A stretch of 64,000 bases of DNA. It comes from Vibrio coralliirubri (GTDB taxonomy: Bacteria; Pseudomonadota; Gammaproteobacteria; Enterobacterales; Vibrionaceae). Under the pieces are notes generated by a model. That model was given only the letters and a program-made list of their open reading frames with translations, made no database searches and had not been told where the DNA came from. The position numbers and the translations under genes were made by a program. Where the stretch lies: NCBI RefSeq assembly GCF_024347375.1, contig NZ_AP025471.1, forward strand, positions 992,001 to 1,056,000, read 5' to 3'. Below are positions 26,803 to 36,237 of the stretch, one piece after another; the stretch's first letter is position 1, and the number at the start of each line of letters is the position of its first letter.

Positions 26803-27126
26803 TTACCTGTGATTATAGCGATTCGAGAATTCTGTAAATGCCCATTTTTCGCTTTTTAGTGAGTGGACAGTACTTAACCAAGATACGTAGCCTTTCGCAT
26901 AATACTCTAAGGACTGACGCTCGTTATGTTTACCAGTGAATGACTCGCAATTAACGCTTATATCAAGTTTATAAGACGCCAGAGGCATCATGCTCTCTTT
27001 TTGATAAAGCCTGATAGTGCGTTAATCAACATTAGTAAGTTTTACAAGTTGCTCAATGGTTAGAAAATTCTCACTTAGATACTCAACCAGCAAATTTTTC
27101 CCAAACTTCTCATTACATATGTCCCT
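26803..27126 (-). pseudogene. HTH-type small protein gene with a premature stop
   Basis: Reading through one TAA gives a continuous frame: FGKNLLVEYLSENFLTIEQL, VKLTNVD, stop, RTIRLYQKESMMPLASYKLD, then KHNERQSLEYYAKGYVSW. The first part resembles a MerR/XRE-like helix-turn-helix. The ORF from 26991 is only its 3' piece. No good ATG is present upstream. This looks like a decayed regulator or phage-type gene; the family name is uncertain. Confidence 0.55.
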
Positions 27127-27220
27127 GCCGCATTTAGCTTTTTAACTATGCCAACTTTGAAAAAGTCAATTCCATAACGTTAGCGTTGTTTATAAGATTA
27201 TTCGTCTAGTGCAACAACAA

Positions 27221-28228
27221 TTAGAAAAGATGGAGCTCTACTCTTCTTGCATCGTTCCTGTCTGTTGAATTAGCATCCTCTCCGAACGCATAACCGTGAA
27301 TTCTAGAAAGTGCCACACCTTTTTTGAGCAATTTATCTATCACCACTTTGACTCGTTTTTCCGACAGCTTAAGGTTAAAGGATTCGTCCCCCTCAGGTGA
27401 CGCAAACCCTTTCACCTCTACATATAAACTCGATTGCTCACAAAGCTGGTTAGCAATCTGCTGCAGTTGATGCGAGAGGTCTTCGGCGTCTATTGCACCC
27501 GCGTTTCCTACTTTAAAATAAACAGCACGAGGCCCTAGGTTACTTTTGTCAAAGTCCCCACAACTACTCGTCCTTGCCACTTCATTAACCGACTGATGAG
27601 TTTTGTCCTTTAGAGATACCTGTGGGCGTGCAGAACCGAGCTCAAACTTATCGAGACTATCTACATCTTTAGAACCAAAGCGCCAAGTCAAACCGGCAAT
27701 AAAAGCCTGGTTATCGTACTCACCGACTTCGGTCGAAGACTCGCCAATGCCTTGAAGATATTGGTACCCGATATTGGCATCAAAATTTGAACTTAGCTGA
27801 TAACTCAATCCCGCTTCTAATTTAGGTGACAAACCTACAGCATCATATGTGCTATTAGACGCCGACTTTTCCATTTGCCAGATAGCTAAACCTGCAGAGC
27901 CATAGACCGCCCATTTATCTACTAATGACCAGTCGTATCGGGCCGTGACATCGAGGAACTGTGTATATACTTCGACACCTGTTAGGTCGGCTTTCAACTT
28001 TTGGAGGTTATGGTATCCTAACGCAACACTCCAATTCTTATTCAATTGCACTCCTACATTTCCACCCCATGACGTCCCCGTCGGGTCTTCTCCAACATAC
28101 GCAGAATCTAGTCCTGATTGATATCCGACCTGCACCCCCATAAAAGGTTGATACTCTAGGCTGTCGTCACTAAATGAGTTGAAACTAAAAATTGCGGGGA
28201 AAAGGAATATTATCGGATGCTTTATCAT
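27221..28228 (-). CDS. OmpA-family outer-membrane protein
   Basis: The 335-residue protein has a signal peptide (MIKHPIIFLFPAIFSF, cleaved near SFS). An OmpA-like barrel covers about 20-195 (FMGVQVGYQSGLDSAYVG, later NQAFIAGLTWRFGS). A C-terminal OmpA peptidoglycan-binding domain covers about 225-335 (RAVYFKVGNAG, VKGFASPEGDESFNLKLSEK, GYAFGEDANSTDRNDARRVE). The motif Asp and Arg that bind diaminopimelate are present (NDARR). It anchors the outer membrane to the cell wall. It is an accessory paralogue rather than housekeeping ompA, judged from its location. Confidence 0.9.
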   Translation of the reverse strand: MIKHPIIFLFPAIFSFNSFSDDSLEYQPFMGVQVGYQSGLDSAYVGEDPTGTSWGGNVGVQLNKNWSVALGYHNLQKLKADLTGVEVYTQFLDVTARYDWSLVDKWAVYGSAGLAIWQMEKSASNSTYDAVGLSPKLEAGLSYQLSSNFDANIGYQYLQGIGESSTEVGEYDNQAFIAGLTWRFGSKDVDSLDKFELGSARPQVSLKDKTHQSVNEVARTSSCGDFDKSNLGPRAVYFKVGNAGAIDAEDLSHQLQQIANQLCEQSSLYVEVKGFASPEGDESFNLKLSEKRVKVVIDKLLKKGVALSRIHGYAFGEDANSTDRNDARRVELHLF

Positions 28229-28702
28229 AACTTTGCCATTAGTCTACAAGGCGAAATATCAGTTCGCCTTATTTTTATCGTACTTATTAAGTAATTTAGG
28301 GGGAGTTTCTGCTAATTAAATTTTTAGCTTTAGATACTCTTCACGAGTGAAATATCACCAAAGACATTCGAGCTACATCGAGATGTTCTCATGATGATTT
28401 TTTGGTCTCTGTCATCATTGATTGGGTATTATGCAGACTAGAAGCTTAATGCGACAGAGCATATTAAAAATACAAAACCAAACAATACCTACCAGAATCA
28501 TCAGTAAACCAAAGGGAGCAAAACGGCGTATAAACTCATAGTAAATCAGGCGTAATTAAGAGTTTGGTCATATACAAAATTCTTCGCTGAAATTGTTGCA
28601 ACCAAGTGTCGCCGCTCTACTTGCGCAGAAAAGTAGAACTCTTAGAGAAATTGAAATATCTAAATAACATAGTCTTATTTAGATATTGTGAGGCCACGGT
28701 AT
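28229..28702. other. Intergenic region left of the first chitinase-array IS
   Basis: AT-rich DNA with no recognisable gene; it contains the promoter of the OmpA-family gene. The boundary at 28702/28703 is the end of an IS5-family element whose two flanks do not match. Confidence 0.4.
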
Positions 28703-29755
28703 GGCTTTGTTGCGTAATTCAGTGGAACTAAATCAAGAACCCACGATCTGATCAGCTACGTCCACGACCTCTCGTAGCCCTATACCTATACCTCGTTACA
28801 AAGCAATTAACTGGAAACAATACAACCAATCACTCATTAACCGCGGGTCTCTGACCTTTTGGATTGATGAAGAGGCGATAAGCGGATGGGCGTAAAGCAA
28901 ACAGAATAAGCGCGGGAGACCACGTCGGTTCAGTGATTTGGCTATCACGACAGCGCTCATGGTGAAACGAGTTTTTTCTATGCCATTGAGAGCGCTGCAA
29001 GGATTTATCGACTCAGTATTTGGACTTGCTCACGTTCCATTGAGTTGTCCGCATTACACTTGCATCAGTCGTAGAGCAAAGCAAGTTAAGGTTTCATTTA
29101 AGACTAAAATGAAAGGAGCAATACAGTACCTAGCCATTAATGCGACGGGCCTTAAGGTTTATGGCGAAGGCGAATGGAAAGTCAAAAAACGCGGGACGGA
29201 TGGCAAGCGTAGAGTCTGGCGAAAGCTGCATATTGCCGTTGATACAAGCACTCATGAAATTATTGCAGCCGAGCTAAGTTTATCGACGGTTACAGATGGC
29301 GAAGTCCTTCCTAACTTACTGAAACAAACACGCCGAAGTATCCTTGAGGTGTCTGGTGATGGCGCTTACGACACGAGAGCGTGTCACGCTGCTATTAAGA
29401 TGAAGCGAGCCGTTGCGCTTATTCCCACAAGAAAAGGGGCTGCCTTCTGGGAGCGTGGTCATCCTCGAAATCTTGCAGTAGGCTGCCAGAAGTCATACGG
29501 CTCAAACAAGTATTGGAAAGAGCGGTATGGTTACCACAAACGCTCACTCTCAGAAACGGCGATGTATCGAGTTAAACAGTTGCTAGGAGGACGATTGAGC
29601 TTAAGAAATTACAATGCACAGGTGGGTGAAACTTACGCGATGATAAAAGCGTTGAACAAGCTCACTGGGTTAGGCATGCCTGAAACTTGTCGTGTTGACT
29701 AAAAAGCATGAGAAACAGGGGGCTCTATTTCTAAATTTAATTGCGCAACAAGGCC
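28703..29755 (+). mobile_element. IS5-family element, copy c (diverged, inactive)
   Basis: This 1053-bp relative of copies a/b/d/f has many substitutions and is closer to copy e. Its transposase is dead: the start codon is ATA (28782) and codon 38 is TAA (28893). The flanking 9-mers differ (CCACGGTAT on the left, CTGACACAG on the right), so it is not a simple insertion: one side is outside sequence, the other a chitinase fragment. Confidence 0.9.
28938..29702 (+). pseudogene. IS5-family transposase remnant (copy c)
   Basis: The open part from TTG 28938 encodes 254 residues of the transposase. The N-terminal ~52 residues are cut off by the lost start and the nonsense codon. The first catalytic Asp is replaced by Asn (LAINATGLKVYG against LAIDATGLKVYG), so it is inactive on two counts. 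Confidence 0.9.
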
Positions 29756-29818
29756 CTGACACAGGTAAAAGAGAAGTATTAGCTTGATAACTGTTGAACA
29801 CCTTTTCTGCATCTTCCC
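29756..29818 (-). pseudogene. 63-bp fragment of a GH18 chitinase gene
   Basis: The stretch between copies c and d encodes, on the minus strand, EDAEKVFNSYQANTSLLPVS, the residues just after the chitinase signal peptide. It is the last trace of a further chitinase copy at the left end of the array. Confidence 0.88.
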
Positions 29819-30872
29819 GGCTTTGTTGCGTAATTCAATGGAACTAAATCAAGAACCTACGATCTGATCAGCTACCTCCACTCTATCTCGTAGTCCTATG
29901 CCTAAGCCTCGTTATAAAACAACCAACTGGAAGCAATACAACCGATCACTCATTAACCGTGGTTCTCTGACTTTTTGGATTGATGAAGAAGCAATAAGCG
30001 GATGGGCGCAAAGCAAACAGAATAAGCGCGGTAGGCCGCGTCGGTTCAGTGATTTAGCTATCACGACAGCACTCATGGTCAAACGAGTTTTTTCTATGCC
30101 ATTGAGAGCGCTGCAAGGATTTATCGACTCGATATTTAGGTTAGCCCATGTACCGTTAAGTTGTCCGCATTACACCTGCATCAGTCGTAGAGCCAAGCAA
30201 GTTGAGGTTTCATTTAAGACTAAAACGAGAGGAGCGATACAGCACCTAGCCATTGATGCTACTGGCCTTAAGGTTTATGGCGAAGGTGAATGGAAAGTCA
30301 AAAAACATGGGACGGATGGCAAGCGTAGAGTCTGGCGAAAGCTGCATATTGCAGTCGATACCAACACTCATGAGATCATTGCCGCCGAGCTAAGTTTATC
30401 GACGGTTACAGATGGAGAAGTACTCCCGAACTTACTGAAACAAACACGCCGAAGTATCCTTGAGGTGTCTGGTGATGGCGCTTACGACACGAGAGCGTGT
30501 CACGCTGCTATTAAGATTAAGGGAGCTATTGCGCTTATTCCCCCAAGAGAAGGGGCTGCCTTCTGGGAGCGTGGTCACCCTCGAAATTTCGCCGTGGGTT
30601 GCCAGAAATTATACGACTCAAATAAGTATTGGAAAGAGCGGTATGGATACCACAAACGTTCACTCTCAGAAACAGCGATGTATCGAGTTAAACAGTTGCT
30701 AGGAGGGAAACTGAGCTTAAGAAATTACAATGCCCAGGTGGGTGAAACTTACGCGATGATAAAAGCGTTGAACAAGCTTACTGGGTTAGGTATGCCTGAA
30801 ACTTGTCGTATTGACTAAGAAACAAGCGAAACGGGTTGGCTCTATCTCTAAATTTAATTACGCAACAAAGCC
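29819..30872 (+). mobile_element. IS5-family element, copy d
   Basis: Same 1054-bp element as a, b and f. Its two flanks do not match: the N-terminal part of one chitinase copy on the left and the C-terminal part of another on the right (GTTAAAAGC). That is expected if two insertions recombined and deleted the DNA between them. Confidence 0.95.
29898..30818 (+). CDS. IS5-family transposase (copy d)
   Basis: Intact 306-residue DDE transposase identical to copies a, b and f. Confidence 0.95.
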   Translation: MPKPRYKTTNWKQYNRSLINRGSLTFWIDEEAISGWAQSKQNKRGRPRRFSDLAITTALMVKRVFSMPLRALQGFIDSIFRLAHVPLSCPHYTCISRRAKQVEVSFKTKTRGAIQHLAIDATGLKVYGEGEWKVKKHGTDGKRRVWRKLHIAVDTNTHEIIAAELSLSTVTDGEVLPNLLKQTRRSILEVSGDGAYDTRACHAAIKIKGAIALIPPREGAAFWERGHPRNFAVGCQKLYDSNKYWKERYGYHKRSLSETAMYRVKQLLGGKLSLRNYNAQVGETYAMIKALNKLTGLGMPETCRID

Positions 30873-32742
30873 GTTAAAAGCTCCCAATGATTACCACCAG
30901 TATTGAGAACAGGTAATGTTTTTGATTCAACTACTTCACCTGAGGCTCCCCCTTCTTTTATATTCAAAGTAATATGGCCTACTTCGTCTACAGTGTGATG
31001 ATAATCACCAGTAATACCAAACTTTTTGTTATCTGCACTTTGTAACAGTTCTCCTCGTCTCTCTGCATTACATACTGAACCTGTGCAAGTAAACAGAAAA
31101 TCTCCATTCTCCAGTATAGCTTCAGCATAAAAATCTTGGATTTTATCTACAACTGAGTGATTAAAAGCCATAGCCGGAGCAACTATTGATGGATAAAGGT
31201 CATTTAATAGGGAGCCGATGTTGGTCAACTTTTCACACATACGATCTGACATTTTTTGCTTTTCGATACCGATAAAACCGCAACTATTTATTAACTATCC
31301 ATATTGAGCATAGTATTGGTTGCTTTATACCCTAGTGCATCACGTGTCGCATTTAGATGATAGCCAGGATCATGATCCGCCATCCACGTAAAGACACCAC
31401 CCAGATTGTTGTCTTTAGCAAATTTCGCTTTGGCATAGACCGAACGAGGGGTTTCAATACTTAAGAATTGTTTGCTCTGCTCGTTGTACAAAAAATCGGC
31501 ATTTGCATCTGTATCTGTATACAGTTCGAAGCCTTGTAACCCACTCACTCCTGCGTCTGAATAGTCTACAACTTTACCTTCGTAGTCGAACAGTTCAGAT
31601 ACACCTTCTTCATAACTATCATTATTCGATAAGCCCGGTGTGAACGTCCCTACAAGAGGCGAAACACTGTTAATATTCGCGTTACCCGCATTACGGCTGT
31701 AGTTAGCGTAACCAATATGAATTTTATTAGCTGGGATTTGGAGAACATCGATCATGTAGTTAATAGCATTTTCTGCAGAGTTAAACTCTTCACCATTTTC
31801 GCCAACATAAGACAAACTACCCGATAGGTTTGTTTGATGCGCTAAGCGTGTTTGCCACTCACCCATAAAGTCGTAACTCATCAAGTGAATCGAGTCTAAA
31901 CCGTTATCAATAAGTGCTTTCAAGTTTGAAGCATCTAGCTTATCCGTTGGTGCACCAGCTGCGATCGCGATTTTCTTGTTAGACATGCGATTGTTATCCA
32001 ACGCCGTTCGCAACTCTTTAATAAGTAACGCATAGTTTTTGCCATCATCGCTAGACTCAGAGTTCCCTTCTAAGCCGCCTCCGCCAGGATACTCCCAATC
32101 GATATCGATTTGATCAAACATAGGGTAGTTAACGAACCACTGAACAGCACTGTTCACAAATACACTACGGCTTTCGGCTGAACTAACCATACGAGAGAAT
32201 GGTTCAGACAAAGACCAACCACCAACACTAAACGCTAACTCCAAAGAGGGTTTCAGTTTTTTAGCTTCTCTGAGTACAGCGATGAGTCCACCAGCGTTTT
32301 CTTGCCCATGTTCAAACTGAGCAGTTGACCATGCTGGACCACCAGCGCCAAGATCCGACTGATAGTCTGCCTGAGGGTCGGTAAACACAATAGTATAATC
32401 CGCATAAGGGACCCGAGAGTCGTCATCAAGATACTTACCATTTTCACAGACAGACTCAATCGAGTTAACAGCGGTACCCGTACCTTGCGTACCACAGATG
32501 CCCATAAAGGAATAAACGAGCTTATCGTAATGGTTTACAACATCTTGAACATCAAACTTACGCCCATAATGCCCCCAGTTAGAAAAGTAGGCAGACACAG
32601 GTAACAACGAAGCATCTGCTTGATAGCTGTTAAAAACCTTTTCTGAGTCTACCCAAGTATCTGTCTTAGCACTTGAGATCGGTGAGTAAGTACCACTCAA
32701 TGATGCTATGACACTTAAAGTAATTAAACTTTTAGACAACAT
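30873..32742 (-). pseudogene. GH18 chitinase copy 1, frameshifted and 3'-truncated by an IS
   Basis: The catalytic part (to 31291) is complete, with signal peptide MLSKSLITLSVIASLSGTYS, SVGGWSLSEPF, the catalytic motif DQIDIDWEYPGGGG and MSYDFMGEW. A single missing T near 31295 shifts the frame, so the protein stops at MDS instead of continuing DKLINSCGFIGIEKQKMS as in copies 2-4. The C-terminal domain continues as a separate frame from 31252 and is cut at GNHWELL by IS copy d. The poly-A tract before the start also has seven A instead of eight, so the upstream ATG is out of frame. A truncated chitinase may still be made from 32742. Confidence 0.85.
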
Positions 32743-32992
32743 TGTATTATTTTTTTCATTTTAACTATCTTTTTTAATTCAACCATATGGTTAATATAAA
32801 TATAAATAGTTGTAAAATATAAAGATATGGCATTTTAAAAACTGACAAGAAAAAAAGCTTATAATATTTAAACATAATAGATAATAAAAACCATAATCAT
32901 TATTTAGAATATAAAAAGTTCTGAACAACTAGATAAAACACAACAAAGTGTTCACAATGCTAGCCTAATGTAATTTAGGAGCTCTATGAAAA

Positions 32993-33178
32993 TCATGTGA
33001 ACTTTGAAAAATCAGCACAACTGGGACGCATGTATTTACCTTGATGATAAGGAGTTAGATACACCTCATCCACAGAATGATCACTTATGTGAATCTTAAG
33101 TAGCTTGTTTGTATTGGAGCAGATTATAATGAACATGCCTTCAGATCCAATGAGGCAGTCAAATAACGATATATTCAC
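32993..33178 (-). pseudogene. 3' remnant of gene C (propeller protein), first copy
   Basis: The 61-codon frame (GSEGMFIIICSNTNKLLKI, then DHSVDEVYLTPYHQGKYMRP) matches the last ~55 residues of the protein at 46297-47664 (DYSVDELGYLTPYYQNEYLR). It lies upstream of chitinase copy 1 on the same strand, as gene C lies upstream of the chitinase at 44150, so it marks an ancestral gene C-chitinase pair. The flanking DNA (32743-33412) holds no other gene; an inverted repeat ATCTGGCCAGA/TCTGACCAGAT lies at 33279-33319. Confidence 0.75.
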
Positions 33179-33412
33179 AAATATCGAAGATCGTTAGATT
33201 ATTAATTCCATCATTAATAATTTTCCAAGTATGAGACTTATTGCTTTCTACTACCCCTAAATTTCTTTTGCTAAATTAATCTGGCCAGAAGAACAAGACC
33301 TAAACTTATCTGACCAGATCCCTCGATTATATTAAATTTGAAGCGTCAGATTTAAACCACCACTTCAATTAGACTAGCAAGGCACATTTAACTATCTGTT
33401 AGTTTATTCTTG

Positions 33413-35584
33413 CTACCACAGTACCCACTCTCCTAGTTTTGGTCGCCAAATAGACTCACTTCCAGGTTCAACAGTATATGTATTATTTACCCTAAAGTTT
33501 TCATCAAGCGACTCAACTGTCAAAGGCATAGTTGATACATTGGCAATTTTCACGAAGCTATCTGCCCACGCAGACAAATTGGGGTAAGGTAATTGTAAAG
33601 CTTTATCGCTGGGTTCGAATACAACCACGTTTGTCTTGTACATCTGATGCGGGCGGGCAAATAGACTTTGTTGTACCTCAGAAAAGTTATCTGAATACAA
33701 ATGCTCCCAGTGGTTACCACTAGTATAAAGTACAGGTAACGTTTTTGATTCTACTACTTCACCATTCACTCCTCCTTGTTTCACATTAAATGTGATATGA
33801 CCAGGTTCGCCTACAGTGTGATGATAGTCACCGAGAACGCCAAATTTTCCATTATCAGCACTTTGTAAAAGCAGTTCATTTTTCTCTGCTTTGCATACGG
33901 AACCTGTGCAAGTAAAAAGGTGGTCTCCATTTTCAAGTATAGCTTCAGCATAAAAATCTTGGATTTTATCTACAACTGAGTGATTAAAAGCCATAGCCGG
34001 AGCAACTAAAGATGGATAAAGGTCATTTAATAGGGAGCCGATGTTGGTCAACTTTTCACACATACGATCTGACATTTTTTGCTTTTCGATACCGATAAAA
34101 CCGCAACTATTTATTAACTTATCCATATTGAGCATAGTATTGGTTGCTTTATACCCTAGTGCATCACGTGCCGCATTTAGATGATAGCCAGGATCATGAT
34201 CCGCCATCCACGTAAAGACACCACCCAGATTGTTGTCTTTAGCAAATTTCGCTTTGGCATAGACCGAACGAGGGGTTTCAATACTTAAGAATTGTTTGCT
34301 CTGCTCGTTGTACAAAAAATCGGCATTTGCATCTGTATCTGTATACAGTTCGAAGCCTTGTAACCCACTCACTCCTGAGTCTGAATAGTCCACAACTTTA
34401 CCTTCGTAGTCGAACAGTTCAGATACACCTTCTTCATAACTATCATTGTTTGATAAACCCGGCGTGAACGTCCCTACAAGAGGCGAAACACTGTTGATAT
34501 TCGCGTTACCCGCATTACGGCTGTAGTTAGCGTAACCAATATGAATTTTATTAGCTGGGATTTGGAGAACATCGATCATGTAGTTGATAGCATTTTCTGC
34601 AGAGTTAAACTCTTCACCATTTTCGCCAACATAAGACAAACTACCCGATAGGTTTGTTTGATGCGCTAAGCGTGTTTGCCACTCACCCATAAAGTCGTAA
34701 CTCATCAAGTGAATCGAGTCTAAACCGTTATCAATAAGTGCTTTCAAGTTTGAAGCATCTAGCTTATCCGTTGGCGCACCAGCTGCGATCGCGATTTTCT
34801 TGTTAGACATGCCTTTGTTATCCAACGCCATTCGCAACTCTTTAATAAGTAACGCATAGTTTTTGCCATCATCGCTAGACTCAGAGTTCCCTTCTAAACC
34901 ACCACCGCCAGGGTATTCCCAATCGATATCGATTTGATCAAACATTGGATAGTTAGCAAACCATTGAACCGCACTATTGATAAATATGGCGCGGTTCTCA
35001 GCTGAACCAGCCATACGAGAAAACGGTTCAGATAAAGACCAACCACCAACACTAAACGCTAATTCTAACGAAGGTTTCAGTTCTTTAGCTTCTCTGAGTA
35101 CAGCGATGAGTCCACCAGCGTTTTCTTGCCCATGTTCAAACTGAGCAGTTGGCCATGCTGCACCACCAGCGCCAAGATCCGACTGATAGTCTGCCTGAGG
35201 GTCGGTAAACACAATAGTATAATCCGCATAAGGAACCCGAGAGTCGTCATCAAGATACTTACCATTTTCACAGACAGACTCAACCGAGTTAACAGCGGTA
35301 CCCGTACCTTGCGTACCACAGATGCCCATAAAGGAATAAACGAGCTTATCGTAATGGTTTACAACATCTTGAACATCAAACTTACGCCCATAATGCCCCC
35401 AGTTAGAAAAGTAGGCTGACACAGGTAAAAGAGAAGCATCAGCTTGATAACTGTTGAACACCTTTTCTGCATCTTCCCACGTGTTTGGTTGAGCATTTGA
35501 ATTTGGTGAGTAAGTACCACTCAGTGATGCTATAACACTTAAAGTAATTAAGCTTTTAGATAACATTGTATTATTTTTTTTCAT
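33413..35584 (-). CDS. Secreted GH18 chitinase, copy 2
   Basis: The preferred ATG at 35584 gives 723 residues; the frame is open nine codons further. A signal peptide (to about SNA, residue 31) precedes a GH18 domain at about 50-475: SVGGWSLSEPF (178-188), DxxDxDxE as DQIDIDWE with acid/base E223, and MSYDF (294-298). It should hydrolyse chitin or related GlcNAc polymers outside the cell. The ~245-residue C-terminal part (KLINSCGFIGIEKQ to EPGSESIWRPKLGEWVLW) is beta-rich with four Cys and is not a recognised chitin-binding module. Copy 3 appears identical. Confidence 0.9.
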   Translation of the reverse strand: MKKNNTMLSKSLITLSVIASLSGTYSPNSNAQPNTWEDAEKVFNSYQADASLLPVSAYFSNWGHYGRKFDVQDVVNHYDKLVYSFMGICGTQGTGTAVNSVESVCENGKYLDDDSRVPYADYTIVFTDPQADYQSDLGAGGAAWPTAQFEHGQENAGGLIAVLREAKELKPSLELAFSVGGWSLSEPFSRMAGSAENRAIFINSAVQWFANYPMFDQIDIDWEYPGGGGLEGNSESSDDGKNYALLIKELRMALDNKGMSNKKIAIAAGAPTDKLDASNLKALIDNGLDSIHLMSYDFMGEWQTRLAHQTNLSGSLSYVGENGEEFNSAENAINYMIDVLQIPANKIHIGYANYSRNAGNANINSVSPLVGTFTPGLSNNDSYEEGVSELFDYEGKVVDYSDSGVSGLQGFELYTDTDANADFLYNEQSKQFLSIETPRSVYAKAKFAKDNNLGGVFTWMADHDPGYHLNAARDALGYKATNTMLNMDKLINSCGFIGIEKQKMSDRMCEKLTNIGSLLNDLYPSLVAPAMAFNHSVVDKIQDFYAEAILENGDHLFTCTGSVCKAEKNELLLQSADNGKFGVLGDYHHTVGEPGHITFNVKQGGVNGEVVESKTLPVLYTSGNHWEHLYSDNFSEVQQSLFARPHQMYKTNVVVFEPSDKALQLPYPNLSAWADSFVKIANVSTMPLTVESLDENFRVNNTYTVEPGSESIWRPKLGEWVLW

Positions 35585-35817
35585 TTTAACTATCTTTTTT
35601 AATTCAACCACATGGTTAATATAAATATAAATAGTTATAAAACATAAAGATATGGCATTTTAAAAACTGACAAGAAAAAAGAGCTTATAATATTTAAACA
35701 TAATAGATAATAAAAACCATAATCATTGTTTAGAATATAAAAGTTCTGAACAACTAGATAAAACACAACAAAGTGTTCACAATGCTAGCCTAATGTAATT
35801 TAGGAGCTCTATGAAAA

Positions 35818-36003
35818 TCATGTGAACTTTGAAAAATCAGCACAACTGGGACGCATGTATTTACCTTGATGATAAGGAGTTAGATACACCTCATCCACAG
35901 AATGATCACTTATGTCAATCTTAAGCAGCTTGTTTGTATTGGAGCAGATTATAATGAACATGCCTTCAGATCCAATGAGGCAGTCAAATAACGATATATT
36001 CAC
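35818..36003 (-). pseudogene. 3' remnant of gene C, second copy
   Basis: Same 61-codon remnant as at 32993, differing at one residue (KIDISDHS instead of KIHISDHS). The surrounding 35585-36237 contains no other gene; its inverted repeat (ATCTGGCCAGA) is 2825 bp from the first copy's. Confidence 0.75.
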
Positions 36004-36237
36004 AAATATCGAAGATCGTTAGATTATTAATTCCATCATTAATAATTTTCCAAGTATGAGACTTATTGCTTTCTACTACCCCTAAATTTCTTTTGCTAAA
36101 TTAATCTGGCCAGAAGAACAAGACCTAAACTTATCTGACCAGATCCCTCGATTATATTAAATTTGAAGCGTCAGATTTAAACCACCACTTCAATTAGACT
36201 AGCAAGGCACATTTAACTATCTGTTAGTTTATTCTTG

